From positions 1 to 37,232 of the forward strand of contig JAGXIP010000047.1 in assembly GCA_024635585.1 (NCBI GenBank): 37,232 nucleotides of DNA, in the 5' to 3' direction. This DNA is from Saccharicrinis sp. GTDB lineage: Bacteria > Bacteroidota > Bacteroidia > Bacteroidales > Marinilabiliaceae. The notes under the pieces are model-generated. The model was given only the letters and a program-made list of their open reading frames with translations. It was not told the DNA's origin and made no database searches. Numbering within the stretch: the first letter of the stretch is position 1; every line of letters begins with the position of its first letter. The translations under genes were made by a program, and so were the position numbers. Shown one piece after another: positions 1 through 8,827 of this stretch.

Positions 1-2241
1 GAGCACTATATCGGCCATAAACTGCATCTCTACTTTAATGATTCCCTCGCCCTGACATTCCTCACAGCGACCGCCATCAATATTAAACGAAAAATGCGAG
101 GCCTTATAGTTATTAATCTTGGATGCCTTTTGATCGGCCATCAGCTTTCGAATCTCGTCGTAGGCCTTTAAATAAGTTGCTGGGTTAGAACGCGATGATT
201 TACCAATGGGGTTCTGATCCACAAATTCAACCTCGGCAATATCTTCCACGTTTCCTTTGAGCAAGTCAAAAGCCCCGGTTTTATCAGCATACCCTCCCAA
301 TCGCTTTTTTATAGCCGGGTACAAAATAGTACTGATTAACGATGATTTACCCGAACCGCTCACCCCTGTTATCACGTTGAGCACGTTAAGTGGTATTTTT
401 ACACTTATTCCCTTTAAGTTATTTTCGCGGGCGCCCAGGATTTCCAAATAGTTGTTCCATCTCCTGCGCGATGTGGGTAGTTCAATTTTTTTTGCTCCAA
501 ATAAATATTGGTGGGTCAAACTAAGGTGTGCATCGGCACTATCCTCCAACTTACCTTTAAAAACCACCTCACCTCCCAGGCGTCCAGCTCCGGGACCAAT
601 ATCCACGATCATGTCGGCCGCACGCATGATATCCTCATCATGCTCCACTACCACCACGGTGTTGCCCATTTGTTTTAGCTCTTGTAAAACGGTAATCAGT
701 AGAGCTGTATCGCGCGAGTGCAGTCCAATGCTGGGCTCATCCAAAATATATAAGGAACCCACCAGGTTGCTTCCCAGTGAAGTGGCCAGGTTAATGCGCT
801 GGCTCTCGCCGCCCGACAAGGTGGCCGAAAGACGATTGAGTGTCAAATATCCTAAGCCCACTTCATACAAAAATTTAAGACGGGTATTAATTTCTGTGAA
901 AAGTCGCACAGCCACTTTTTCTTCGTGCGCACTAAGTTTTAGATGTTTAAAAAAATCTATCAACTCCGTTAAGGGCAGCAGCACCAATTCGGAGACACTC
1001 TTCCCTCCCACTTTTACATAGGAAGCTTCTTTTTTAAGCCTTGTACCGTTGCACTCAGGGCACTTTGTTTTGCCGCGATAACGCGACAGCATAACCCGGT
1101 ATTGAATTTTATATTGCTGTTCTTCAACGTGTTTAAAAAAAGTATTTATACCATGAAAATGGCTGTTGCCCTCCCAAAGCAGTTGGCGCTGAGCTTGCGT
1201 AAGTTCGTAGTAGGGTTTGTGTACCGGAAAATTGAAATGGTGTGCCGATGAGATGAGCATCTTTTTATACTCACTCATTTTATCGCCCTTCCAACAGGCC
1301 ACGGCATCTTCAAAAACAGAAAGCGATTTATTGGGGATCACCAAATCTTCATCGATACCGATTACATTACCAAAGCCCTCGCAACTTTTACAAGCTCCCA
1401 CCGGATTATTAAAGGTGAACATGTGCTCACTTGGTTCTTCAAACTCCATCCCGTCCAACTCAAAACGGTTACTAAAGGTGGTGGTCTCTACCCCATTTTT
1501 TTCGTAAACACTGACCATGCACTCTCCATTTCCTTCAAAAAAAGCAGTTTGGATAGAATCGGCCAAACGAGAGAGGTTATCTTCGTCTTTAGCCGCCGTA
1601 GCCCTATCAATAACCAAATTGAAAGAGTTACAAGCACTCAGCAGTTTTTCGTCGTTAAGGATATCTTCAATCTTATAAAACTCACTTTCGCTTTCTACAC
1701 GTACAAAGCCTTGTTTCATCAGCACCTCCAAATGCTGGGCGCAAGTTCTACCCTCGGGAATATGAATAGCCGAAAGGATGACAAGCCTGGTTTCATCGTC
1801 GTGATTGGTGATGTGATTTACAACGTCCGAAACATAATGCCGCTTTACCTCATTTCCTGACAGCGGTGAGATAGTTCGTCCTATCCTGGCAAAGAGCAGC
1901 TTCATGTAATCATATACCTCCGTAGAGGTGCCCACGGTAGAACGTGGGTTGCGGGTGTTTACCTTTTGCTCGATGGCAATAGCAGGTGGAATACCTTTGA
2001 TGTAGTCCACCTCGGGTTTATCTATCCTGCCCAAAAACTGACGGGCATAGGAGCTCAGACTCTCCACATAACGCCGTTGCCCCTCGGCATAAAGGGTATC
2101 AAAAGCCAAGGAAGATTTTCCCGAGCCGGAAACACCTGTGATTACGATAAATTTATTGCGAGGAAGCTCCAGGTCGATACCTTTTAGGTTGTGTACCCTG
2201 GCTCCTTTTATTTGAATACTCTTAGAAACAGAATTGGACAT
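1..2241 (-). CDS. uvrA: Excinuclease ABC subunit A (UvrA), C-terminal part beyond the window
   Basis: DNA-damage recognition ATPase of nucleotide excision repair, working with UvrB in the cytoplasm. The minus-strand frame runs from the ATG at 2241 to base 1 without a stop, giving 747 codons of a protein usually near 940, so about 190 residues lie outside. Visible landmarks in order: first Walker A GVSGSGKSSLAFDTLYAEGQ near the N-terminus, HMFTFNNPVGACKSCEGFG (zinc module), ABC signature TLSGGESQRINLA, Walker B YILDEPSIGLHSRD, second Walker A GVSGSGKSSL, the DQNPIGKSSRSNPATY segment, and the first CEEC pair of the C-terminal zinc finger just before the edge. The first CXXC pair expected before FTFNNP is not seen (FELDGMEFEEP instead); I recall this in Bacteroidota UvrA proteins but could not check. 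Identity is secure. Confidence 0.97.
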   Translation of the reverse strand, partial: MSNSVSKSIQIKGARVHNLKGIDLELPRNKFIVITGVSGSGKSSLAFDTLYAEGQRRYVESLSSYARQFLGRIDKPEVDYIKGIPPAIAIEQKVNTRNPRSTVGTSTEVYDYMKLLFARIGRTISPLSGNEVKRHYVSDVVNHITNHDDETRLVILSAIHIPEGRTCAQHLEVLMKQGFVRVESESEFYKIEDILNDEKLLSACNSFNLVIDRATAAKDEDNLSRLADSIQTAFFEGNGECMVSVYEKNGVETTTFSNRFELDGMEFEEPSEHMFTFNNPVGACKSCEGFGNVIGIDEDLVIPNKSLSVFEDAVACWKGDKMSEYKKMLISSAHHFNFPVHKPYYELTQAQRQLLWEGNSHFHGINTFFKHVEEQQYKIQYRVMLSRYRGKTKCPECNGTRLKKEASYVKVGGKSVSELVLLPLTELIDFFKHLKLSAHEEKVAVRLFTEINTRLKFLYEVGLGYLTLNRLSATLSGGESQRINLATSLGSNLVGSLYILDEPSIGLHSRDTALLITVLQELKQMGNTVVVVEHDEDIMRAADMIVDIGPGAGRLGGEVVFKGKLEDSADAHLSLTHQYLFGAKKIELPTSRRRWNNYLEILGARENNLKGISVKIPLNVLNVITGVSGSGKSSLISTILYPAIKKRLGGYADKTGAFDLLKGNVEDIAEVEFVDQNPIGKSSRSNPATYLKAYDEIRKLMADQKASKINNYKASHFSFNIDGGRCEECQGEGIIKVEMQFMADIVL

Positions 2242-2262
2242 GCGGCATTTTAATTAAGAGAG

Positions 2263-2270
2263 CAAAGATA
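2263..2270 (-). promoter_or_regulatory. Putative Bacteroidota -7 box of uvrA
   Basis: Read on the minus strand this is TATCTTTG, an exact match to the Bacteroidota -7 consensus TAnnTTTG, ending 21 bases before the uvrA ATG. No convincing TTG was found at the -33 position, so this is a half-site prediction. Confidence 0.35.
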
Positions 2271-2408
2271 AGAAATACGGGTGGGAAAAATGGATTTTGC
2301 AAGTTGAATAGAGTGGATTTGAAGGAAAACATTTGATCTTCTAATAGTAATCTCTCATCAAAACGGCTATACAGTGTTTTTGTTTTTTGGGGTTTATGGT
2401 TTTTGGGT

Positions 2409-2502
2409 AACTCCTAAGGAGTTCAGATTATAGTTCTTTGTACCAAACCCCAGCTTACGCAAGCTGCACTGGGGGTTATGCAAAATGAACTCCTCAGGAG
2501 TT
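2409..2502. repeat. Three-hairpin repeat element (family R3)
   Basis: Two near-identical palindromes, AACTCCTAAGGAGTT (2409-2423) and AACTCCTCAGGAGTT (2488-2502), bracket a central nested hairpin at 2446-2477. In the central one AACCCCAG pairs with CTGGGGGTT around an inner AGCTT-ACGC-AAGCT stem. The symmetric end-hairpin/core/end-hairpin layout resembles REP-type palindromic elements. It lies in the 458-base gap between the uvrA start and the acnA stop. No coding sequence is recognised there. Confidence 0.6.
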
Positions 2503-2638
2503 TTTAGTGTAGCATAGATGAACTCATCGTTATCGTATTTTAATTCCACAGCAGTTACCAGTAAAACCTCCAAATAAATCTGAAGAAACTATAAATCAAA
2601 CCCTACCTTAACTTAAATCCGTGCGATTGCCCTCTATC

Positions 2639-2696
2639 TAACCCCCAGATTCATCTAGGGGTTAGAAGCCTGTGTAAACACAACTCTGTAAGAGTT
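2639..2696. repeat. Paired hairpins next to the acnA stop, related to R3
   Basis: A near-perfect inverted repeat at 2639-2664 (TAACCCC..AGAT, two-base loop, ATCTAGGGGTTA) is followed by AACTCTGTAAGAGTT at 2682-2696, directly beyond the acnA stop codon. The second resembles the end palindromes of the element at 2409-2502. On the minus strand the hairpin next to acnA could end transcription of the pnt-acnA operon, but no T-run follows it. Confidence 0.45.
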
Positions 2697-2699
2697 TCC

Positions 2700-5492
2700 C
2701 TATTTTGCGTTTTTTAAAAATTGTCTTAATACATATTGCAAAATACCCCCGTTACGATAATACTCAATTTCTATTTGGGAATCCAAACGGGCGATAACCT
2801 GAAAGGTGCGCTCCTCCCCTTTTTCGTTTATGGCAGTCACCTGTATTTCCTTCAAAGGTTTTATATCTTTGGCAATTCCCGTAAGAGTAAATATTTCCTC
2901 CCCGGTAAGCCCTAATGTTTGGGCCGTTTGCCCTTCTTTGTATTGCAGAGGCAACACGCCCATCCCTACCAGATTACTGCGGTGGATACGCTCATAACTT
3001 TCGGCAAGCACGCACTTTATTCCTAGTAAAAACGTCCCCTTGGCTGCCCAATCGCGTGAGGAACCACTGCCATATTCCTTTCCGGCTAGCACCATCAAAG
3101 GTGTTTGTTCAGCTTTATATTTTACCGTGGCGTCGTAAACCGTCATTTCTTCATCGGTTGGCAGATAACGGGTATAACCGCCCTCTTTTGCTGCCAGCTT
3201 ATTTTTTATCCTAACATTGGCAAAGGTACCCCGTACCATCACCTCGTCATTTCCCCTGCGCGATCCATAGGAGTTAAAATCCTTTTTCTCGACACCGCGC
3301 GACAGCAAATATTCTCCTGAAGCAGATTTTTCGCTAAATGCACCAGCGGGCGATATATGATCCGTGGTAACACTATCGCCAAGATTCAGGAGCACCCTTG
3401 CTCCTACAATATCTTGCAATGATTCAGGATCAGCAGATATATCTTTAAAAAATGGTATCTCTTTGATGTAAGTAGAATCCTCGTTCCAATTATAAAGCTT
3501 ATCCTTAGCTACTTCCAGATTTTGCCACGTGCTGTTGCCCTCAAAAATTTTTCCATAGCTTTTTGCAAAATCCTTGGGACTTAGCACTTGGCTCATTATG
3601 TCATTAATTTCATCGTTAGTGGGCCATATATCTTTAAGATAAACCGGCTCCTGATTAGAATCATAGCTTAGCGGCTCATTCACTAAATCAATATCCACAC
3701 GGCCTGCAATGGCATAAGCCACCACCAACATGGGCGACATCAAGAAGTTCATTTTCACCTGTGGGTGTATCCTGGCCTCAAAATTACGGTTTCCGGAAAG
3801 CACCGACGTAACTACTAGTTTTTGATCTTCAACGGCTTTGGCAATATCAGTCGCCAGTGGACCCGAGTTGCCAATGCAAGAGGTACAACCATAGCCTACC
3901 AAATGAAATTCCATGGCTTCCAGATCTTTCATCAGATCGGCTTTTTCGAGGTAATCGCTTACCACTTTGGAGCCAGGGGCCAGGGATGTTTTAACCCAAG
4001 GCCTCACGCCGATTCCGCGTTCCCTAGCTTTACGAGCCACCAAGCCTGCTCCTATCATCACATACGGATTTGAAGTATTGGTGCACGATGTGATGGCAGC
4101 AATGGCCACAGCTCCGTCGGAAAGCATAAACTTTTCGGGGCCTCTGGTAATCCACACTGTTTTTAGTCCATTTGTTTCGCGCGTTTCCAATTCTACGGGC
4201 ACTTTCTTATCCTCTTTTTCCGTCACCGGAATGTCGCCCCCTTCACCGTCAAATCTGGTGATAGATTTTTCTATTTCGCGCTCGCTCTGAGGTATATAAT
4301 CCCGATTAAATGTTTTATGCAGAAGATGAATAAATTGATTCTTAAAATCTTTTAAAAGTATTTTATCCTGAGGCCGACTGGGCCCTGCAACAGTAGGTAC
4401 TACGGTCGAAATATCAAGCTCTAATACATGGGTGTAGTTAATTTTATCTTCATTTTCGCGCCACAGCATATTAGCTTTACAGTATTTTTCGACCAAAGCC
4501 AATTGTTCTTCGGAGCGATTGCTCTTTTTCATGTATTCCAAGGTCTTGTCGTCTATGGGAAAATAGGTGACGGTACACCCAAATTCGGGCGACATATTGC
4601 CTATGGTTGCCCTGTCGGGTACCGAAAGATTATCAAGGCCAGGGCCAAACACTTCCACAAACTTACCCACCACACCGTATTTGCGCAGTAAGTTAGCTAT
4701 GGTCAGCACCAAATCAGTAGCGGTAGAACCCAACGGAAGTTTGCCGGTGAGTTTAAGGCCGATAACCTCAGGCATGATAAAATAAATGGGCTGACCCAAT
4801 ATGGCCGCTTCGGCTTCTATGCCGCCAACTCCCCAGGCCACAACACCTATGCCGTTAACCATTGGGGTGTGGCTATCCGTACCAACCAAGGTATCAGGAA
4901 AAACTTCGCCATCGCGTGCGATAACACCTTTCGAAAAATACTCGAGGTTTACCTGATGGCAAATTCCCATTCCCGGGGGCACCACCCTGAAATTATCGAA
5001 GGAATTCTGTGCCCACTTTAAAAACTGGTAACGCTCCTTGTTACGGTCGTATTCGCGTTCTATATTTTTTTGATACGATTGCTCGGTGCCAAAATAATCT
5101 ACCTGTACGGAATGATCCACCACCAAATCCACAGGTATCAAAGGGTTAATGGCATCAGGATTATTTCCTTTACGGGCAAACTCGGCACGTAATGCCGCAA
5201 TATCAACCACAGCAGGAACTCCGGTAAAATCCTGCATTAAAACACGGGCAGGCTTAAAGGGTATATCTTTATCGCTACCCTTTGGCACCCAATTTAATAT
5301 GGTTTCAACATTTTCGCGGGTAATCGCAAAACCATCGTAATTACGGAGTGCATTTTCAAGTAAAATACGAATGGAAAAGGGCATCTTATCAATATTATAT
5401 CCTTGCTTTTGCAATTCAGTAAGGCTATAGTAATTATAATCTGATCCCTCTACCGAAATATTTTTTTTAATATGAAAGATATCCTTTTCCAT
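2700..5492 (-). CDS. acnA: Aconitate hydratase, AcnA/IRP type
   Basis: Interconverts citrate and isocitrate in the TCA cycle through a [4Fe-4S] cluster, in the cytoplasm. At 930 residues it has the length of the AcnA/IRP1 class rather than the shorter mitochondrial-type enzyme. Cluster ligands are visible as Cys470 in AITSCTNTSNP and Cys536/Cys539 in GYGCTSCIGNSG. Other family motifs are DFTGVPAVVD (about 88-97), GTDSHTPMVNGIG (204-216) and, in the swivel domain, YGSGSSRDWAAKG. It starts 17 bases after the pntB stop on the same strand, so it is most likely the last gene of a pntAA-pntAB-pntB-acnA operon. The placement suggests coupling of citrate/isocitrate flux with NADPH supply (inference). 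No frameshift or missing ligand was seen. Confidence 0.97.
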   Translation of the reverse strand: MEKDIFHIKKNISVEGSDYNYYSLTELQKQGYNIDKMPFSIRILLENALRNYDGFAITRENVETILNWVPKGSDKDIPFKPARVLMQDFTGVPAVVDIAALRAEFARKGNNPDAINPLIPVDLVVDHSVQVDYFGTEQSYQKNIEREYDRNKERYQFLKWAQNSFDNFRVVPPGMGICHQVNLEYFSKGVIARDGEVFPDTLVGTDSHTPMVNGIGVVAWGVGGIEAEAAILGQPIYFIMPEVIGLKLTGKLPLGSTATDLVLTIANLLRKYGVVGKFVEVFGPGLDNLSVPDRATIGNMSPEFGCTVTYFPIDDKTLEYMKKSNRSEEQLALVEKYCKANMLWRENEDKINYTHVLELDISTVVPTVAGPSRPQDKILLKDFKNQFIHLLHKTFNRDYIPQSEREIEKSITRFDGEGGDIPVTEKEDKKVPVELETRETNGLKTVWITRGPEKFMLSDGAVAIAAITSCTNTSNPYVMIGAGLVARKARERGIGVRPWVKTSLAPGSKVVSDYLEKADLMKDLEAMEFHLVGYGCTSCIGNSGPLATDIAKAVEDQKLVVTSVLSGNRNFEARIHPQVKMNFLMSPMLVVAYAIAGRVDIDLVNEPLSYDSNQEPVYLKDIWPTNDEINDIMSQVLSPKDFAKSYGKIFEGNSTWQNLEVAKDKLYNWNEDSTYIKEIPFFKDISADPESLQDIVGARVLLNLGDSVTTDHISPAGAFSEKSASGEYLLSRGVEKKDFNSYGSRRGNDEVMVRGTFANVRIKNKLAAKEGGYTRYLPTDEEMTVYDATVKYKAEQTPLMVLAGKEYGSGSSRDWAAKGTFLLGIKCVLAESYERIHRSNLVGMGVLPLQYKEGQTAQTLGLTGEEIFTLTGIAKDIKPLKEIQVTAINEKGEERTFQVIARLDSQIEIEYYRNGGILQYVLRQFLKNAK

Positions 5493-5509
5493 GGTATTTA
5501 TTTTTAAAA

Positions 5510-6949
5510 TTAAAAATTCTTAATCTCTGTCACCAGTTTTTGAAGTGTATCCTTGGCGTTACCGAAGAGCATGCGTGTTTTATCTTCGAAAAACAAATGG
5601 TTTTCAATACCTGCATAACCTTTACCCATACCACGTTTCATAACAATGACATTTTTAGCTTGGCTGGCTTCAATAATAGGCATTCCGTAAATAGGGCTAC
5701 CTGGGTCGTGATGTGCAGCGGGGTTAACCACATCGTTGGCGCCTATTACTATGGCCACATCCACGTTTGGCATGTCGGGGTTAATGCTGTCCATTTCCAC
5801 CAATTTCTCATAAGGAACATCGGCCTCGGCCAATAGCACGTTCATGTGACCAGGCATACGACCTGCTACGGGATGAATAGCATATCGTACCTGCACACCC
5901 TTTCCTTCCAATAAGGTATCGAGCTCGTGCGCAATATGTTGTGCTTGAGCAACGGCCAATCCGTAACCGGGTATCACTACCACATTATGTGAGTAACTGA
6001 GCAGAACAGCAGCATCACTCAAAGTAATTTCTTTGATATTACCCTCTTCACCCTGCACGGAGGCTCCACCGCCACCAAAAGCACCTATAATTACATTCAA
6101 CAAAGAACGGTTCATGGCTTTACACATAAGTATTGTCAGAATCATACCTGCTGCTCCTACTAAAATACCACCCAATATCATGGCTTGATTGCCATAAATA
6201 AATCCAGCCATGGCAGCTGCAACACCCGTAAGTGCGTTGAGTAAAGATATCACCACAGGCATATCGGCACCGCCAATGGGTAACACAAAGGTTACACCGT
6301 ATAGAAGTGAAAGTGCGGTTATAAGGTAGATAGCCCAAAGCATTTGTACCGGAGGGTTTGGCGAAACAACTAAATATCCAGCCAAAACAATCAAACCAAC
6401 AAGTAATGCCAAGTTAAAATAAGTCATAAAAGGTTTCATAACATCCCCCACCTTACCATCTAGTTTCCCATAAGCTATCATACTTCCACTAAAGGCTACA
6501 GTACCAATAATAAGACCCAGAACAGTAACTAAAATAGAGTTTATATCACCCTCCATTGCATTGGGATACTCGAGCAGTGCAACCAATGCCGATGCAGCTC
6601 CTCCCGAAGCGTTGAACAGAGATACCAACTGCGGCATAGCGGTCATTTTCACACGACGCGAGATAATCCATCCAGCTACGGTTCCAACACCAATAGCAGC
6701 CAAAATAACCCATACATTGGCCAAGGGTATACCTCCTCCGTCGGCATTTTTATGCAATAATAGGGTAGTGAGCATAGCCAGCACCATACCACCTGCCGCC
6801 CATAAGTTACCCCTACGTGCAGTTTCGGGGTGAGAGAGCAGTTTAAGTCCATATACAAACAAAAGAGCAGCAAGCAGATAGCTTAGCTCGAGCAATGTGC
6901 TTCCAACGGTATATACTGCACCGTTTAGTTCGCCTAATACTTTATCCAT
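5510..6949 (-). CDS. pntB: NAD(P) transhydrogenase subunit beta (PntB)
   Basis: Membrane and NADP(H)-binding subunit of the proton-translocating transhydrogenase, which uses the proton gradient to reduce NADP+ with NADH. Its 479 residues hold about nine hydrophobic segments in the first 290 residues (domain II), then the soluble domain III. Domain III shows the nucleotide motif VIPGYGLAVAQAQH and the GANDVVNPAAHHDPGSPIYG stretch typical of NADP(H) binding. The start follows the pntAB stop by 6 bases and the stop precedes acnA by 17 bases, indicating one transcript. Length and motifs are normal for the family. Confidence 0.97.
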   Translation of the reverse strand: MDKVLGELNGAVYTVGSTLLELSYLLAALLFVYGLKLLSHPETARRGNLWAAGGMVLAMLTTLLLHKNADGGGIPLANVWVILAAIGVGTVAGWIISRRVKMTAMPQLVSLFNASGGAASALVALLEYPNAMEGDINSILVTVLGLIIGTVAFSGSMIAYGKLDGKVGDVMKPFMTYFNLALLVGLIVLAGYLVVSPNPPVQMLWAIYLITALSLLYGVTFVLPIGGADMPVVISLLNALTGVAAAMAGFIYGNQAMILGGILVGAAGMILTILMCKAMNRSLLNVIIGAFGGGGASVQGEEGNIKEITLSDAAVLLSYSHNVVVIPGYGLAVAQAQHIAHELDTLLEGKGVQVRYAIHPVAGRMPGHMNVLLAEADVPYEKLVEMDSINPDMPNVDVAIVIGANDVVNPAAHHDPGSPIYGMPIIEASQAKNVIVMKRGMGKGYAGIENHLFFEDKTRMLFGNAKDTLQKLVTEIKNF

Positions 6950-6955
6950 AGTTTT

Positions 6956-7270
6956 TTACTTTTTCTTTTTTTTAAACATTTCAAGCATCCTGTCGGTCAC
7001 GGCAAAACCACCTACCACATTTAAAGTCCCAAAAATAAGGGCCAGGATACCCAGTACCAGGTTGAGCGAGAAGGTGGAAAGATCTGTATGTCCTACCAAA
7101 ATAATACCTCCTATTATAATGACGCCGCTAATGGCATTGGCTCCCGACATAAGTGGGGTGTGCAAAACCGCTGGTACATTTGAAATAACTTCGATACCCA
7201 GAAAAATGGATAAAGCTATGATGAAAATGGCTTCTTTATAAGTAAAGAAGAATTGAAGTGCGCTTTCCAT
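6956..7270 (-). CDS. pntAB: NAD(P) transhydrogenase alpha subunit, membrane part (PntAB)
   Basis: Small membrane component (104 residues) that carries the transmembrane helices of the alpha chain when that chain is split in two, as in Rhodospirillum. Three hydrophobic helices are visible (about residues 10-33, 42-60 and 65-90), including GANAISGVIIIGGIILVG, followed by a Lys-rich tail. It sits between pntAA (8 bases upstream) and pntB (6 bases downstream), as expected for a three-subunit enzyme. Confidence rests on both the sequence and the operon position. Confidence 0.93.
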   Translation of the reverse strand: MESALQFFFTYKEAIFIIALSIFLGIEVISNVPAVLHTPLMSGANAISGVIIIGGIILVGHTDLSTFSLNLVLGILALIFGTLNVVGGFAVTDRMLEMFKKKKK

Positions 7271-7278
7271 ATCTTACA

Positions 7279-8481
7279 TTATATTTTTTTGTTTTCTTTT
7301 TCGGTTTTATTCTCCATCTCTTTTGTAGCTGTACTTTCGGTTTTAACTCCGTCAGTTTTTGTAACAACTGACTTCACCCGTTCGTTCAGAACCTTACCCT
7401 CATGGGTGATGCATGTACCTTTAACAATGTCGTCGTCGAAATTAAGGTTGAGTGCGCCCTCCTCGCCTATGATAAGCTTTAAAAAGTTGAATGCATTTTT
7501 ACCGAACATTCGACTTGCATCCACCGACATTTGCGAGGGATAATTGCTTTGACCTATGATGGTGACCCCATTGTGAACAATAGTTTTGTCATTTTCAGAC
7601 AGTTCGCAATTACCACCGCTAGAAGCTGCCAAATCGATAATGATTGAACCCGGCTTCATGCTTTCCACTGTTTTCTTGTGGATAAGCACAGGTGCTTTTC
7701 GTCCAGGAATCTGAGCCGTGCAAATAATCACGTTGGCCTTGGCCGCATGTTGGTCGATGACTTCCTGTTGTTTCTTCTTAAAATCGTCGGTTTGCTCTAC
7801 GGCATAACCTCCTGCTGCCTTATCTTCAACGGCTCCTTCCACCTCCACGAATTTACCGCCAAGGCTCATCACTTCTTCTTTCACTGCCGAGCGAACATCG
7901 AACACTTGAACTTGAGCACCTAATCTTCGCGCAGTGGCTATAGCCTGAAGCCCTGCGACTCCCGCCCCTAGTATCAACACGTTAGCTGGACGGATAGTAC
8001 CCGCAGCTGTCATAAACATAGGGAAGAAAGTAGGAAGCCTAAGCGCTGCTTCTAACACCGCCTTATATCCTGCCACAGTGGCCATCGACGACAAAATATC
8101 CATAGCTTGGGCACGTGAGCTTCGCGGAATTGAATCGAGACTGAATGTGGTAAGTCCTTTTTTAAGAAAAGCTTCCACTAGTGCTGTTTCCCACAACGGA
8201 TTGAAAACACTTATCCAAATCTGTGTTTTTTTTATTAGTGCCAGATCGCTATCTGTGGGAGCTTGAATTTGTAACAGAACTTCTGCGCGTACAAAAATAT
8301 CCTGTCGCGAAGCTATTTTTGCACCGGAAGCCTCGTAGTCGGCGTCCGTTGCAAATGCCTTTTCTCCTGCCAATTTTTCGGTGAGTACTTCCACTTTGGC
8401 AGCTACCAGCTCTTTTACCAACTCCGGGAGCAACGCTACTCGCGTTTCGTCACCGGATTCTTTGAGTAAGCCAAGAATCAT
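7279..8481 (-). CDS. pntAA: NAD(P) transhydrogenase alpha subunit, soluble NAD(H)-binding part (PntAA)
   Basis: Soluble domain I, which binds NAD(H) and passes hydride to the NADP(H) domain of PntB. The 400-residue protein has the alanine dehydrogenase/PNT fold: N-terminal GLLKESGDETRVAL, the signature SSRAQAMDILSSMATVAGYK (121-140) and the Rossmann glycine motif LILGAGVAGLQA (169-180). The last 30 or so residues are a Lys/Glu/Thr-rich tail instead of membrane helices, in line with a separate pntAB. It is first in the operon. The start at 8481 gives the canonical N-terminus. A candidate promoter lies just upstream. Confidence 0.96.
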   Translation of the reverse strand: MILGLLKESGDETRVALLPELVKELVAAKVEVLTEKLAGEKAFATDADYEASGAKIASRQDIFVRAEVLLQIQAPTDSDLALIKKTQIWISVFNPLWETALVEAFLKKGLTTFSLDSIPRSSRAQAMDILSSMATVAGYKAVLEAALRLPTFFPMFMTAAGTIRPANVLILGAGVAGLQAIATARRLGAQVQVFDVRSAVKEEVMSLGGKFVEVEGAVEDKAAGGYAVEQTDDFKKKQQEVIDQHAAKANVIICTAQIPGRKAPVLIHKKTVESMKPGSIIIDLAASSGGNCELSENDKTIVHNGVTIIGQSNYPSQMSVDASRMFGKNAFNFLKLIIGEEGALNLNFDDDIVKGTCITHEGKVLNERVKSVVTKTDGVKTESTATKEMENKTEKENKKI

Positions 8482-8511
8482 AGAAAAATAGTTTTTGTTT
8501 TATATTACTCT

Positions 8512-8540
8512 AAAATATATAAATTTATCGGGGAATTCAA
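8512..8540 (-). promoter_or_regulatory. Candidate promoter of the pnt-acnA operon
   Basis: On the minus strand, TTG (8540-8538) is followed after 18 bases by TATATTTT (8519-8512), close to the Bacteroidota -33/-7 pattern (TTTG, then TAnnTTTG). It lies about 30 bases upstream of the pntAA ATG. The last G of the -7 box is a T, so this is a moderate match only. Confidence 0.35.
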
Positions 8541-8827
8541 TAATGATTATTAAACCCATTTAACAATCGAACCAACAAAAGGCTTAAATGTTTGAATTGA
8601 AGGTATGGAATATTTGTTGTTATCTTTATGGGACGCCAATGACGCCGATTTACAAACGAGGATTATCGCCGATTTTTCATCCATATAAATCTGCGTTGCT
8701 TTGCATCCGTGTTATCCGTATTCTATGTTCGCTGTTTTCTTGACGCCTCTGCCCGGCTCAGACGGGGAACGCTTGTGACGTTGCTCTACAAGCGCTGATT
8801 ATCAAAATATATTTAGTTTTAAAACAG
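8541..8827. other. Non-coding stretch between pntAA and the HEAT-like gene
   Basis: No gene recognised. It contains near-repeats of GACGCCGATTT / TATCGCCGATTT (about 8641-8675), phrases such as ATCCGTGTTATCCG (about 8706-8719) and an imperfect CTCTGCCCGGCTCAGACGG segment (about 8748-8766). It looks like debris of dispersed intergenic repeats, but no second copy is visible in the window. Confidence 0.3.

Noticed and set aside
3822-4290. Plus-strand open frames inside acnA
   Set aside because: They are antisense shadows of an intact 930-residue aconitase with all cluster ligands.
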